Shown: positions 1 to 13,060, counted from the stretch's first letter. The stretch: 64,000 bases of DNA from Nyssa sinensis (GCA_008638375.1 CM018050.1:24850216-24914215), one strand, 5' to 3'. Numbers and translations are program-made. Notes: generated by a model not told the origin, from the sequence alone.

Positions 1-638
1 AATATTACTTTTAGTGACGCACACTTAGGCGTTTTCTTGTGCGTCGCTAATAATATTAGCATCACTGCTTTTAGAAATGCTCACGTGTCCCTAGAAGTTT
101 ATTGTATTGTAGTGATGGTTGTTGCATGTGTATATGTATGAATCTTGCACAAAAGGTTTCTAAAATAGGTTTATTTTAAATAATGATGTTTTAGTTATTT
201 TTTCAGCAATTTGTTATGATGGATGTGTTCCTCATAGTCCCATTAAAATGCCTGCAAAGTTTCACAAAGATCCGTATTTAAAAGGTGAGATATTGCAAAA
301 CCTATCTATCATTTTTCATGAACGCCTGAAACTTGAGGGTAAAAAGTGATTTGGTTGTGCTCCTCGTCTCAAAAGCTTTCCAAAGATATATTATACGAAA
401 TTTTTTGATGTAAAATGAGTGAGAGATAAGCTTTGAAATTTTAGGCCATGCATAAGAAACCCTAAATCTTCATGGAGAAGATGAATTGCAATAATCATAC
501 CTGAAGCCCAATCGCGTCTGTCGCATTCAAAGCCCAAAGATTTTCTCACCAGTTAATTTAATGTAATTCTCTTTCTAGACTATAATCAATACTAAAATGT
601 ATCTAGGGCATGTGTAACAAAAAATGAAAGATTGTACA
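1..638. other. AT-rich spacer with a possible transposon end
   Basis: No gene is recognised. At 10-60 there is a short inverted repeat: TTAGTGACGCAC near 11 faces GTGCGTCGCTAA near 41. Such GACGC-type subterminal motifs occur at ends of plant CACTA (En/Spm) elements, but no CACTA terminus is visible, so this is only a hint. At about 207-350 there is one short open frame (A-I-C-Y-D-G-C-V-P-H-S-P...), preceded by a TTTTTTCAG acceptor-like site and holding an AAAAG/GTGAG donor-like site. It could be a stray exon from a captured gene; I do not recognise the peptide. Confidence 0.25.
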
Positions 639-2206
639 AGAACCAATAACTAAACATTAAACACACTCATCTTATGTATGGAATGCATGCTCTGAATGTG
701 TGTTTATGCCTTTCTTAGTAGAGTAAATATGCCATCTTCACATTATTGTCAAAATAATTCATCTTTAGAGATACGATGCTATAATTTAGTCTACCTTTTT
801 CTAGTATTCATAGATTGGATTTATTAGTAACAAGACTCAACTTAACCTAACAATTACAAACTCAAGACTTGTGTAATGAATGACCAAAATTGAACTTAAA
901 AGGAAATTTTATATGTGAGGTGGTTTAGGATGATAACTAATTAATTAAAATCAATTAATTATTCTATAATGTAAAGCAGATAACCCCAAATAAGTTCTCT
1001 AACTAATTAATCAGATTATTTAAACAAGAATCATAGAGCTTAAAATGTAAACCAGATATTCTATAGAAATTAAATTTGATTCTTACTTATCAATGGCTAA
1101 ATGCTTAAACAAACTCAATAAAATAACAAGCACAATCACAGTAAGAGAGATACCCATATGTATAGTGAAAAATATTTATGGGAAAGAAAACCCACTTTAT
1201 TGCTAGAGAACACTTTCACCACTAAATCAGTCTGTACAAGACACAAGACTTGACAACTGATCACTAACCTCCTAAGCTCCCTGGTAGTTTTTCGCTAGTC
1301 AATCACCTTATTGTCCTCTTTATTTTTCTCTTGCCATCTAATTGGATATATTAGTTGTTCCCTTACCATAGTTACACCTCATTACACCCATAATCTAAGT
1401 ACCTGTAGATCCACTCTCCCTGGTGTGCAAGTCTCTATGTAATGGCCTAGAAATATGTCCTAAGATCTCTCTGAGAAAAGCTCAAAATTACCTTGTGAAA
1501 AGGGACTATACGTGAATCCGAACTATGGAATTGATATTAAACTCTCAAGAATTCAAATAGTTCCGAAAGTACTCATATAAATGCAATGTTTGCTCTCAAT
1601 AATACACAACATGTTATTTTTTATGTACGATTTCATCACATTAATATATATATACAATCCAAACCCTATTTGAATTTAGAATTTTGCCTAATCAAATTCT
1701 CCATAATCAAAGATGCATTCAGATGGACCAATTTAGGTGTTCAGACAAAGCTTTGACATGTTCAAATGGTCTAGGTACCATTTTTCTACATTGATTCAAT
1801 TTTGAACTAAATCCAAACAAAGTATCTAAGGGACATTGAATAACATACTTTAAACACTTTTTAAGCCTACAATCAAAATTAAAAAGTGCCTGAACTATGT
1901 ATCATTAATAACAAAAGTGTTTAAAGAACCGAATAGTGAAAAACTAAATGCACATTCATCTTACAAATGTATACATGATGTTTATGTGTGTTTATACATT
2001 TCTCATAGCATTTTTGAAGCTTCATAATGATGTTAAAATTCTTAATCTTCAAAAGTATGCAACTATAATTAAGTCTGACTTGATAGAGTTTTTACGAAGT
2101 TGATTGACTAGGAATTAATCAGCGGCGAGACTCAACTTAACCTAACAATTAAAGACCCAAATCATAAACTTTTGTAATAAATTGACAACACAAACTTAAA
2201 TCAAAA
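639..2206. repeat. Diverged direct repeat, two copies about 1.28 kb apart
   Basis: Copy 1 (about 639-900) and copy 2 (about 1923-2206) share a colinear string of matches, including GACTCAACTTAACCTAACAA at about 833 and 2129, the AAGAACC start and a TGTGTGTTTATRC block. The spacing suggests two decayed LTRs or a duplicated repeat. The stretch between has Copia-LTR-like text (1190-1850) but no coding region. No target-site duplication was found. Confidence 0.4.
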
Positions 2207-3499
2207 TTTTACAATTGTTCCATTACAAGTTTTCCTCACAACATGAACTCAAGTACAATGCAAAAAAATAAAAGGTATCATCATAAATGACAAAAGGAAG
2301 TCACTTTTATTCTTAATTTATAATAGAATAAAATGATTCGGAACAAAGTATTATACTAAATGAAAAACAAACACAAATTATCAAAAAGCAATACAGAAAA
2401 TATACTTTTCCAAAACAAAATTTAGGTAAATATATTTTTTATAAACGTATCCTTGTAGTTATATAGGCTCAACTTGCATTTCTTTAAGTTTGGAGAGTGA
2501 TGCAATATATATTATATTTTTTTCTCCCATTTTCTAATTATGGGGCAAAAATATTTTATTCTTTTTTGATTAGCGAAAAGAAAAATATTATTGATATAAT
2601 CAACATGTATGAGTAGTACAAGAATTTATGATATTGCGTCTAAGGAGGACTTATAAGGAAAACATAAAACTATTTTCCAAAAATAGAAGAACTTAAACAT
2701 ATACAAGTTTTTTTAATAATAAAATCATAAAGTAGCAATACAAAGATTAAATGTTACAAAGTAGTGGATAACGCGGGGATACAATTTCTGCAATTAAGAT
2801 AAGGTTTGATTACAATTATTTCAAGTAATCAAACCTTAACTTAATAAGCCAAAAAAATTAAAGTAGTGTGGAGAAATCGTTTACTTCATCTGGGCTGAAA
2901 GAGATGCTAGACTATTAAGAGCTAAGTGAAGAGAAATTGGCCAACAGGCATGATTATGAGCTTTGGAATGCTGATGCCATTTTAAGGATGCACAACTAGC
3001 TGTGATGATCAGTTTCAGTCTGTCATGTAATGGTTTTGGTTTGATGGGAGTCAGTCAGTCTCCTGAGTTTCCTTTAGCTTGGTTTTGTTCTGGTCTTCTT
3101 GCAGAGCTTGTCATGATGCTGTTTTCTCTGGCTTGCAATTATTCTGCTGCTCGCTCTTTTTTTTTTTTGAAGTTTTTGCATGGACCAGTTTCATGAACCT
3201 ACCTAATATTATTTTATTATTTAGACAGAATATGTTTCTTTTAGAACACAAAAAAGCAACATCTTACTTACATAACTGGATGTCATTTGTCAAATTCATG
3301 AATTTCACCCTTTATTTTGGCTATAGTCCGGTCATTGTTAAGAATAAATTATTTAGTGAGATCGTGTACTATGTCTTTATTCCATGTGAAGTGATGCTAT
3401 TTCACAAAATTTTTGAATTTTCCATAATTCACGGAATGCTTACTTTTCCAATAATTTATAAAACTTGTGAGACACCATCACAAAATAACTTGGTGTGAC
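2207..3499. other. AT-rich intergenic sequence, nothing recognised
   Basis: Open frames at 3002-3196 and 3079-3498 have low-complexity hydrophobic translations, overlap each other, match no family I know and lack any flanking gene signal. I see no RNA gene and no clear repeat end here. Confidence 0.3.
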
Positions 3500-3914
3500 C
3501 AAGGACGGAGCCAAGAATTTAATTGAGAAGGGGTAAACTCTACTCTTAATGTTAGATCATAAATTTTAAAATTAAATAGATATAAAATTTTAATATTAAT
3601 TAATAATATTATTAGTAAGTAACTAAATTTATTAATATAAATGAATTTACAAATTAGACAATAAGTTTAATCAGAGAAAGACGTAAAAAAAAACTAGACT
3701 ACATTAAAAAAAAATAATCAACAAAAGTTCTATTAAAGGGATCAAATAGAATTTAAAATAAGGATAAAGTGTAAAAGCTTTAAATTTAGAGGAGACAAAA
3801 ACATAATTAAGAGGAGTATATTTGAAAATCTTTAAAGAATTTATAAGAAAATTTTGTAATTAAAAAATTGAGGAGGCAATTGACCTCCCTCAGCTCATGC
3901 TAACTCCGTCCATT
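3500..3914. mobile_element. hAT-like MITE
   Basis: The element starts CAAGGACGGAGCC and ends CTAACTCCGTCCATT, whose reverse complement begins AATGGACGGAGTTAG, giving short terminal inverted repeats around GGACGGAG. It is flanked by imperfect 8-bp duplications (GGTGTGAC at 3492-3499, AGTATGAC at 3915-3922; 6 of 8 match), the size used by hAT transposases. The interior is about 415 bp, AT-rich and non-coding. Ends of the type CxxxGGCGGAGCC are common in plant hAT MITEs. A partial relative lies at about 4118-4180 (CAGAGCCGAATATAGGCAGG). Confidence 0.5.
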
Positions 3915-4682
3915 AGTATGACCGTCTTATCAAATAACTTCTCATTTTCATGTCTTTCTTGTATGGCTTTTAGGGTATGCCTATTGTAGCAGTATTTAGC
4001 TCTTTTTTCCAAAAAAAAAAAAAACTTAATTAGTGTTTTAATTTTTATATTTTTAAAACAATTTAGTGTACTAAAAATTATCAGTTCAAAATTGTAATGT
4101 GTTGATTCCGAAGACCAGAGCCGAATATAGGCAGGGGCTTGAGGAGGGCTATGGTGTCCTCAAACTTTTAAAAATTTGATTATTGTAGTTCCTGTATTAT
4201 ACTGAAACAAATATATATAACTATTTATATATATATATATATATATATAAATATGTATACTGTTACTCGAATTAAACAAAGCATAATGTATAAACGTATA
4301 AACAGTGATACAGAACTTGAAATTGAATAAATAAATACTGTTTAACTTACTGTTACAGAAGTTAAACAGAATGAATGAATCCGAGCCTTGTGAAATTCAC
4401 AATTTCCTTAAGACGAATTTGCTCCCTCTCGGTGCTCAAGGTGATGAGCAATCGTCTCCCAAGATAGAACGGATTTCGGTTCTAAAGAAGCAGCACTTCA
4501 ATCTTTAGAACCCTACGAACACAACTGTATCAACACTCGAACTTAACTTATGCAGAGAGAGAGAATGTAATTTTTGGATTGATGAAATGCAATGAAGGTT
4601 TGATATTTTATAGGCTTCAGTTGTGTCTGTTCACGGCGAACAGACACAGGGAAGATGACTGTTCAGTCAAACCAACGCCATC

Positions 4683-4845
4683 AAAACGACGACGTTTAGG
4701 ACTCCCAACGGTTACCGTACACATGTCGCAAAACGACTGCGTTTTGGACTCCCAACGGTAACCACCATACGCATGACGCAAAACGACAGCGTTTCGGAAT
4801 CCGAATGGTAACTTAAACGCAAATTTAAAACGACTGCGTTTTCTG
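4683..4845. repeat. Minisatellite, four AAAACGAC units of about 48 bp
   Basis: Four occurrences of AAAACGAC followed by an imperfect GCGTTT begin at 4683, 4730, 4780 and 4827. The spacers share a GGACTCCCAACGGTWACC core and a CATGWCGC tail. Spacing is 47, 50 and 47 bp. The array lies inside the putative LTR, where repeated promoter or enhancer modules are common in plant retrotransposons; that role is inference. Confidence 0.7.
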
Positions 4846-4887
4846 GTTTGAAAATTTTAAATAAATTTTCTCCAAAAAGATATATAC

Positions 4888-4960
4888 AAGCCCAAGCCCA
4901 AGCCCGGTTCGGTGCGGGGCGGGGCGGCGGCGGCGCGCGCGTGTGGTGGTCCAAGCATTT
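4888..4960. other. GC-rich island in AT-rich DNA
   Basis: A run of about 55 bases rich in CCCAAGC, GGGGCGGGGCGGCGGCGG and GCGCGCGCG stands out sharply from its surroundings. It lies within the putative LTR just past the minisatellite. It could be part of the LTR promoter or 5' leader. Overlapping open frames here on both strands translate to Ala/Gly/Pro-rich low-complexity text and are not genes. Confidence 0.4.
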
Positions 4961-5448
4961 GCTTAGATCCTCCCTCTTCCACAAAATTGGGGTGCCCCTT
5001 GGGGCCCAAACCCCAAAGCAAGGTATGTGTATATATATTCTTTAACAGCCTTGTTTCCATCCTATGTGGGACACAAGCTTTTGCACAAGTTTCAAGGCTC
5101 ACAAGTTTCAAAGCTTAGTTACCATTCCCAAGTGGTGATGTTTGGAGGCAATTTCTCATTCACCCCTTAATGGTTTTGAGCAACCCAATATTTAATCTTT
5201 ATCTCCTCATGGAGGAGAGCACATTCCCATGTGGACCCACTAAAATTAATTTGTGGGACCCACTTTAATTTTAGCTCAAAGTTAGCTATTTATTATGCTC
5301 AAACCCATTATTTTCCAACAATTTTTGTACTCTTAATTTTTATTAAAAAAATTTAAAAATTAAGAATTGCCTCTTAATTTTTTTTATATTTTATAACTGA
5401 CCTCCTTAAATTTTATTTTTACTCTCCGAATTATATGAATGATATAGA

Positions 5449-6430
5449 TGTTAGAGAATATAATAATAAAGTTACACTCTCTCTAAAAATTTAAGTTTTT
5501 AAATAAATTAGTAATTTCATATAATATCAGAACAAGTAAAATGTTCTGACTTCAAATCTCATCTTCATCTTAAAAATATGAAATATATGTTAAGAAATAG
5601 TGGAACTTAGTTATTTTTAATATTGTACCATGTTTACCATACAATAAACGACATATGGGGCAAAAATGTATGTGTAGTAACAATGTAACATCATACAAAC
5701 ATGCCTTTTCTTTTATTGGCGGAATACAGACCATCTTTGTAACATGTTTTTTTAATAAAATTTTATGTTTAATATTTTATTGTAAAAAGATAAATATACA
5801 TGAGATTTTTATAATTATAAAAAAAATTTGAAAAATCTACTATCTTCTCTTAAGTTTTTGAGCCATAACGTTGTGAGTTCTTTAAGTTGTTGCGATAGTA
5901 GGTTTGGGCGTTATATTTGTAATATTAGAGTCGGTTTCTAAAGAGTAGAGATCGCTAGAGTGTCAGCTTAATGGACAGTTAGAAGATCGAGATTTTTTCA
6001 AATGATAGAGACTCTTAAAGTATCTGTTTAATGGGTAATTGAGAAATCGAGATTTACTCCACAAAAACGTGTGGTCTAAAGGAAGGGAGAATGTGATAGT
6101 CTTGTGCTACATCGGTTGGGTGTGTGAATAAAGTCTGTGATTGAAAAAATATGCACATTCCAAACTTGTTTAAATAGGGGAGAAATAATCAAAACATGCA
6201 ACACAAAAATTTCTTGAAGACAATATTTGAGTTTTCCTTCCTCTCCCTTTGGAGGATCAGGATTGAGAATCTCTCCATTACAAAATTATTTCAATGTACA
6301 ATTAGCTGCTCTTTTAAGATGGACCAACATAAGTTGGAGGACGCATAATCTAATCATGGGCATTTGGGTGCAAACACTGTTCCACATCTATGGGGTTGAG
6401 CCCACCATCCTTTGATTGCAAAATGGTGGT
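5449..6430 (+). mobile_element. Copia LTR-type fragments
   Basis: A TGTTAGAGAATATAATAATA start at 5449 is repeated exactly at 32344, marking two copies of one LTR family. At 6078-6091 a purine tract (AAAGGAAGGGAGAA) precedes TGTGATAGTC at 6092, the layout of a polypurine tract followed by a 3' LTR start in plant Copia elements. No protein domain survives between them. Element ends are not resolved. Confidence 0.4.
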
Positions 6431-8989
6431 GGGCTTTCTTTCAACTTTCATGTGGAGTCATTATTTGTACATTATCTATTATATAAAATATTAACTAAAA
6501 AAAATATGAAACTATAAAGTTATAATAAAAAATCACTTTTAAATATTTTTTAATCAACCACTCGTATAACAAACTAATTATATCATAATTGACTGTTTAG
6601 AATCAATTCTCCAACTCCAAATATTTTGAAACTTTCCAAAAGAGCTTTAGATATATTTTTAATTACACAATACACATCCAAGAACAGAGCTTGAGATAAA
6701 ATAGTGTGAGAATATAAGTGCACATGTTGCATATGCAGGCATTCATTGTGCCATGAAGAAAATTTCTTGAATATGATTCTTTCATTATTTTCACATGGCC
6801 ACACCATACTTCATTTTTGTTAAAATAATGTGCAATATTATTTAAGGTAGTTGGTCCAATTACTGAATGCACCAATTGCTCCATTCTCAATAGATTAATT
6901 TTTCTTTTTCTTTTTTTATAAAAAAAAAAAAAAACAAAAGAGATCTCAATTATTGGAGGAAAAGGCTGTTCTTGTAATCAGTCCTCAAGAGACAATTGCC
7001 ACTAAAAACAAAAGACATCAGACAAGTGGGCTACAGAATAAAGTAGATCACATAAAAGTGGCCACGGGTAATTAATTTGGGTAAGACTACTACGTACACA
7101 CCCAATGGATCTCCTCCACGAAAAAATGTTATCTGAAAAGGTCTTTTTTTTTATTTTTATTTTTCTTAATAATTGAATGTACAAATCAATGAATTAGATT
7201 GTTACTGTTGACCTCTTTATAGTGTAGTCGAAGAATTTTTTATTTTAGTTAAATCCCATGTTAGATGTTAATTTCTTTGTATTTTCAAAAATTTCTAATT
7301 TTCTTCTTGTTGTTTATTTTCAAGAACTAAATACATATAATTTAGAGAATTTTTTAATCTTCAGCCTCCCAGTACAATGAATTAATTTCTGTCCCTATCT
7401 TTTTGTCTTCTTTCCTGGAAAGAAGTGGCAACTAAATATAAAGTGGGTCTTCGCATTGTGTATTTTTCCTTCCCTTTTCCAATAAATCTTGTCCTTTGTT
7501 TTAGTGCTTTTGTCCTTGTAAATTTCAAAGTTAACTAAATATTAGTTGAGACCAGGAACCGTGGTTGGCATGGAACATTACCGTGATTGATTGATTGATA
7601 TTTTATTTATCCATTTGCGACAACCGACCGATATATATATATATATATATTAAGGTTTTTTTTATTAGAAAGACTTTCTCAAAGTTTTTTAAAATGATAC
7701 TAATTTTTTTTATTTTAATTAAAAGATTACAAAGATCTGTTCTTCAATCTTCTTTTTTAAAATGATAAAAGTGTTTTTTTCATTTTTTTTATATTTTTCA
7801 TTTTTTTTAAAGAATTTTAAAAATAAATTTAAGATAAATGACTTATATATTTTAGTCAAAGAGAATTTTAATTAATATTAATTTGAATTTTAAAAAACAA
7901 ATTAGAAAAACTTGGTCTAAATTTTAATTAAAAAATATATGGATAGAGGGAAGGTTTTTGTAGTTTGTTTGTAAAATAAGAGAATTCGGTGTCATTTCAA
8001 AAACATTAGAATAAGTTTTTGTAATTGTCAAAAATATCAAAAAAGGTTAATGTAATTTATCTTTTATTTTTAGGTGGAATGTATTTTTTATTATTCGAAT
8101 ACATATCTTAATCATAATAACTACGTATCTAATGTACAAGTCTCTTTATTTTTATTTTTATTTTAAAATTAAATACCTATGTGATATTCCTATTATCGTA
8201 TAAGTGACAGATTCAGGTTGTGACATCAACATAAGTAAGAAAAACCTCTTCCAACCTGGTTTAAAGCCAAGTGTTGTTTTTTTTTTTTTTAATACAATTG
8301 GTGTCTTAATTTATATATGATGGCTTTTTGCAATCGAACAATACTTAGCTCCATTGGTAGTTGGAATTGTCACTTATCTGGTCATGTGTCTTAATCATAA
8401 TTGATCACGTGTGTAATGTATAATTGTTTTTATTTTATTTTATTTTATTTTTAATTAAAATTAAATAATCATATATATATATATATATAGACATAATAAA
8501 TTAAGATTATGAGACCTAAGAGAATAGAATTTTTTTTTAAATGCTAGTACTTTATCCCTATCCTTTGCTACCCTTACTTGTTAAATGGTAGTGCTTTAAC
8601 CCTTACTAATTAAATCGTAGTTCTTTATTTTACTTATTAAGTTGTTGGGTGCACTTATTAATGCTTGATGGTTGGCTGGGTTGGCAACTTGGCTTAGTTT
8701 TGTCACAGATCTTTAAATTGTTGAATTAAAATGCTACCAACAAAGGAATTCTTGGCGTTACCCAATGTGCTTCATGCTTGCTTTCACTAATTTATTGCAT
8801 ACCTTATTTTACATGTGTCATGCTTGGAGTTTTTTTTTTTTTTTTTATTTAGTTATTTTTTTACCACCATTTCTTGGCGTTGACAAGTAGTTCATATCTA
8901 TGAGAAGAGGGTAGGTTCGTCTATTAATTAAGGTTTATATATTGCACAAGTAATCCTCATATTTGGAAAAATTATTAATTTGGAAGAGT
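6431..8989. other. Long AT-rich non-coding stretch
   Basis: Nothing gene-like is seen. There are several homopolymer runs and (TA)n microsatellites at about 7632-7650 and 8471-8488. Short minus-strand frames at 6583-6890 and 7002-7184 have no recognisable motif. Confidence 0.4.
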
Positions 8990-9261
8990 CAGTGTGACAG
9001 ATTTAGAAGTATTATTTAAAAGGGGCGAAAACAGAATTTAAAAAGAATTTTAATGAAACTACAAAATTTTTAGAGTGTCATGTCACGGATTTGAAGTTTT
9101 AAGCACCCGTGCGGCACTTAACTACTCATAACTGGACTTCCTTCATTAGTCTTGGTGGGGCGTGACAACCAGCTCTTAATTTTTGAAATATTTCTTAAAG
9201 AAATAAGTTTTTAAAAATTTTGGGAGATGCCTCCCCTTAGCCCTCCCCGGATCCGTTACTG
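8990..9261. mobile_element. Possible hAT-like MITE
   Basis: The left end reads CAGTGTGACAGATTT and the reverse complement of the right end reads CAGTAACGGATCCGG, a weak inverted repeat with the CAGT start seen in plant hAT MITEs. The interior resembles the MITE at 3500 (GGGGCGAAAAC, AAATTTTTAGAGTG, CCTCCCC). Flanking 8-mers (GGAAGAGT and GAAACACT) match poorly, so this is tentative. Confidence 0.3.
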
Positions 9262-10808
9262 GAAACACTGATGGTAGGTCATCATACGATGTGATATAAA
9301 TGCTCTTCACCAATTTCAAATTTTTTGAGATATTCAATGAATTGCTTCCTTATTAAATAAGAAAAGTAATTATCCAATAATTGATAAGGGGGAGCATTTG
9401 TTCACTGGACAACTAGCAGATCCTTGATCATACTCTTTTATACCTCAATCCATAATTTAAATCATATTATATACCAAGAGATATGGATAAGGAATTTTAT
9501 TCTTTTTTAAATCTATAATCTAAAATCATTTTATATATTTATTTGAAATGGATAAGGATTTTTATATTTTTATATACCCTTTATCAATATTTTGAATTAT
9601 TGATCTCTATTAATTGAGGTCATTCGCAACTGCCCCCACACTATTGACCATGAAAGTCATTGATCTTACAAATAAAGTTTAATTAGTTGATTGAATTGAG
9701 TTTTGATGTTGCCAATTTTTGATTACTTCAATAGTCTTCTTCTTCGGCACTTGTGAAACACTGGTCAAAGAGCTATTGAACAAACTTCAATAGTAGCCGT
9801 TTCAATAATAAAGTCAGGAATTAAGAAAGAAAGAATATATGCTAAAAGTGAGGAATTTACCATGAGTTTTAGGGCATACTTTTGGGTCTTATTTATAGTT
9901 TGTGATTTTACTAGTTTGAGTAGGATTAGGACCCTTTAGAATTGAAACATATCCATAAGCGAAAGTTACCATATAGGAATGTATTTCCTTAATCCTTATA
10001 TGGAACACGGCCTGAAGATAGTACATAGCTTGGTGTTCCGTTACGTTGGTACGAGCGGTGCTTAGGCTGACTGGTGGGGACCTAATTACTCTTAAGTAAC
10101 TCTAGACCAGTAAGGACATATGTCAAATAATAGGTTATTGCTCAAATATGGTTTATCAGCGACTCCCCTCAACCTCAACTTAGTGGGGGTCATCTTGAGC
10201 TAAGGTTAGGGTTTCGAAGTCCAATCCATACAGGCATTGATTGCGCCATGCTAGTTTTTGAAGTGTTAGTTGTTATAGCCTTTACATCCCATCATTGCAG
10301 ACGTCGTTCAGAATTATGAGACTATCATAAAATTTTACAATAATTGCCCATCCATCAACCATCACCCTACGTGTTACACACTCCCATCAATAGAGCCTAT
10401 AAATTGGAGACCATTTGGCCTTGTTAAAATTTTCTATCTTTGCTCAACCCATAGTAAGAGTATTGTAAAGGTAATTTTCGATGTGTCGTTGTTTAAACCT
10501 CCGATGAATATACATCAAGTTGATAAGTCAAGTTATTCATCCGAACTCCTCTTTTACATTTTGAACTGATTTTCTCGATTTACCTTCCCTCCTATGGAAA
10601 TGTATGAAGGTCACAATGAGGTTAGAGGGAGCTTTGAGGGGCATAGTAAAGCTAATGTCAATTCTAAAGACCATAACGGATCTACTAAGAGCTTTGGAGG
10701 GCAGTAGAATAGAGTTGATATCGCCCTTGGAGTGGCTATAGTGAATCATTTTATCGAACCCAGAAATAGGAGGGTGAAAGTAGTCAGAAGGGTAAGGAGG
10801 CCAACACA
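9262..10808. other. Intergenic, possible decayed LTR and leader
   Basis: No coding region is supported. CCTATAAATTGGAG near 10395 looks like a TATA box, and the text from 9800 to 10560 has the composition of a retrotransposon LTR plus leader. It precedes a gag-like fragment at 10809. I found no LTR edges or target-site duplication. Confidence 0.25.
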
Positions 10809-10994
10809 ATGACCTTAGCCATGCTAGATAAGCTTAGGAAAACTTACAATTTCCTTGAGAATGTTAAGTTTAAGGTTCTTGGAGAAATGGACCGCCCCTG
10901 GAACATAGAGCAAAAAGAGATCTCTACATATTTAGAGTGGTTTGAGATTAGGGGTAGACTCCCCTTCCACCCCATCATTAAGGAGTTTTTCTGA
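10809..10994 (+). pseudogene. Gag-like fragment of a plant retrotransposon
   Basis: A 61-residue frame contains an Y-L-E-W-F-E-I-R-G-R-L-P-F-H-P-I-I-K-E-F-F segment. This resembles the [FY]-[EK]-x-G-[LR]-x-[LF]-P-x-H-P-[FI]-[IV]-[KR]-x-F module at the amino end of a plant 'putative transposon protein / gag-like' family often carried by Tat-type gypsy elements. It is cut off at a stop directly after the motif and has no downstream partner. The assignment rests on this one motif. Confidence 0.35.
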
Positions 10995-11109
10995 ACATTT
11001 TGTAAAATTAAAAAAAAATAAAGGATAATGTTAGTTTTGCATGATAATAAACCTCACGAATATAATAATGAGATAGAAAGAATTTAAACAACGTAATGTG
11101 GAGTCTGAT

Positions 11110-13060
11110 GTTACATGTGGAATAAATTAGAAAGGAAAAAAAAAATTGAATTGTGGAAATAAATAAAAAAAGGTTTTTTGGGCTTCATTCGAATAAAAGG
11201 GTTGTTCGTTAGAACGAGCACCCAAAAGTCTAATGCGACTTTCGTTTGATACTCGTTCGACACTCATTCGAACGAAGGGCACTCATTTGAACGAATGCCT
11301 TGTTCATTCGAATGAGCGTACAATAGAACACTTTTAAGTTACGGGCTAAAAAGTAAAATAGACACAAATCTCATTTTTTTTCTTCTCTTCCAAACACTCT
11401 CGAGCCAAGGGAGAAGTTAAGGTTTGGGATTTTCATAAATTTCTAAGTCATAATAACACATCATACCACAAGGATTCATCCTAAGAAAGAATCTCACCGA
11501 TTGAAAAGTTAGGATTCAACATTTCTTTAAGAACAAAAGGTAAAATCTGAGGCTTTTCATTTCGTTTTCAAATTTCTTACAATTCTTTGTAAATCTAGCT
11601 TGGTTGAGTGAAATTCTTTCTTGGGTTTTGGGAATAAGGATTGAGACTTGAAATTAGATTCTTTTTCTCTTTCCACACTTGTTTTGAGGTAGGACTTCTA
11701 ACCTAGATGAAGGATGAATGTTAGGGAGAAAACGTACATATTATGACACTTTTATGTACCTTGTTGTTTGAAAAGTGTGTAGAAAAATTATGTAAATTGC
11801 TAAGTGAATTTGTAGATGAATGTTACATGTTTAACCCTCGATAGATCTTGTCTAGAATATTGATATATGTATTCAATGCATGGTCCCAACTTAAAATTCA
11901 TTTACTTGAATGCTAAAAAATTATTTACTTGTGATTCATGAACTTGTAGGAAGTTGATATGCCTACTAACTATTTGATAAAATACTTAACTAATTATGAT
12001 GATGTTGAATGGTGAAATTATTGGTTGTATTGCATATGTGGCGCTTTGTTTTTTATATAAATGCTATTATTTTCTTGGATACCCTTAATTTGAATGAAAG
12101 ATTGAATAAATACTTTTTGAGGAACGAATGAGTATCTAGATAGTTGAAGGCTTAAGAAAGGAAAATAAATAAATGAAGAAATTACAAGTTGAAAAAGGGG
12201 AAGTCATGGATAGTTACTTGGGGTTTTTGTGACGGCGATTGTGTCTCCCTTCGGTTACGAACTGTAACCCCATGCGGGTGGTCGTATGTTTCCATCGAGT
12301 TAGTAACTCGAAAAACACTCAGGCTTAACTGGGAGCCGTTAGGTAGTCTTGAAGGATTACAGAATAAGTGAAAGTAGAAAGTACTACCGTTGATATTAAT
12401 AAGGTGATGATAATCTAAAAGCCTCCTTTTGTGTTATATTATTGTATAAGAATCGAGTTGTGTTATTATTGTTGTATTGATATTTTTATTCTGTTAGATT
12501 CTACAATGAATGTTATTGAATTGACTATTAAGTAACACTTGTTTGACACTACACTTAGCACATGCCTACACATGTGACCGTTTATTCTGTCCTTTGTTTA
12601 GTTGTTCTACTGGGTTTGTTGTTTTTACCCCTACCAGATACTAGTAATGACAAGGAGCTGGAGCCTTGAGGACATGGATTGGAATGACAACTTCTCTTTT
12701 GAACTCGTTTGTTTTTCAGATGTAATTAAATTCACAATTTCTATTTTGATCTTTTGTTATTTTTGGGAATTTAAAAGGCCTTATAGATATGTTGATGTGA
12801 AGGTTCAGAAGGCTTAATGAGACTTATATTCTCTTGACTCAGGAATAGAAATCACAGGATGAGTAAATTTTTGAAATATATGTATGTAAACCTTGTTGGG
12901 TTATATGTATGGGATATGAATGAATATTTATGTTATGAAAACTCAAGTGAGAATATGTTAATCACATCACAAGGTGGTTTGAAATATATACGAATTATTT
13001 ATTTAGCTTGACATTGATTTACAAGGTCACCCTCGAGTCTTTGAGGCCCAGGGCATGACA
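11110..13060 (+). mobile_element. Ty3/gypsy chromovirus-type LTR, 3' end
   Basis: The 3' end is sharp: ...GAGGCCCAGGGCATGACA ends at 13060 and is followed by a primer-binding site. The GGGCATGACA end matches the GTGACA ends of other gypsy LTRs in this window (62380 and, inverted, 20794 and 51010). The upstream 2 kb has LTR character: a GT-rich middle with CGGTTACGAACTGTAACC near 12252 and a T-rich U5. At 11180-11310 there are several short inverted copies of TTCGAACGAA-like words. The 5' edge is uncertain. Confidence 0.55.

Larger units (their letters stand above)
4255..5320 (-). mobile_element. Probable Copia-type solo LTR
   Basis: Read on the minus strand, the sequence begins TGTTGGAAAATAATGGGTTT at 5320 and runs about 1.07 kb to a TACA-type end near 4255-4261. 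The TGTTGG start, the GTGGGACCCAC motifs (5230-5265) and the gene-end-like block at 4385-4530 are typical of plant Ty1/copia LTRs. No internal coding region follows on either side, so it would be a solo LTR. The left edge is blurred by a (TA)n tract at 4226-4250 and I could not fix a target-site duplication. Confidence 0.45.

Noticed and set aside
3079..3498. 139-residue open frame
   Set aside because: Low-complexity Phe/Leu/Ile-rich translation, overlapping another frame, with no motif, promoter or homology I can name. Likely chance in AT-rich DNA.
4712..5118. Overlapping Ala/Gly/Pro-rich open frames on both strands
   Set aside because: They are translations of the GC-rich run inside a putative LTR; no start context or conserved domain.
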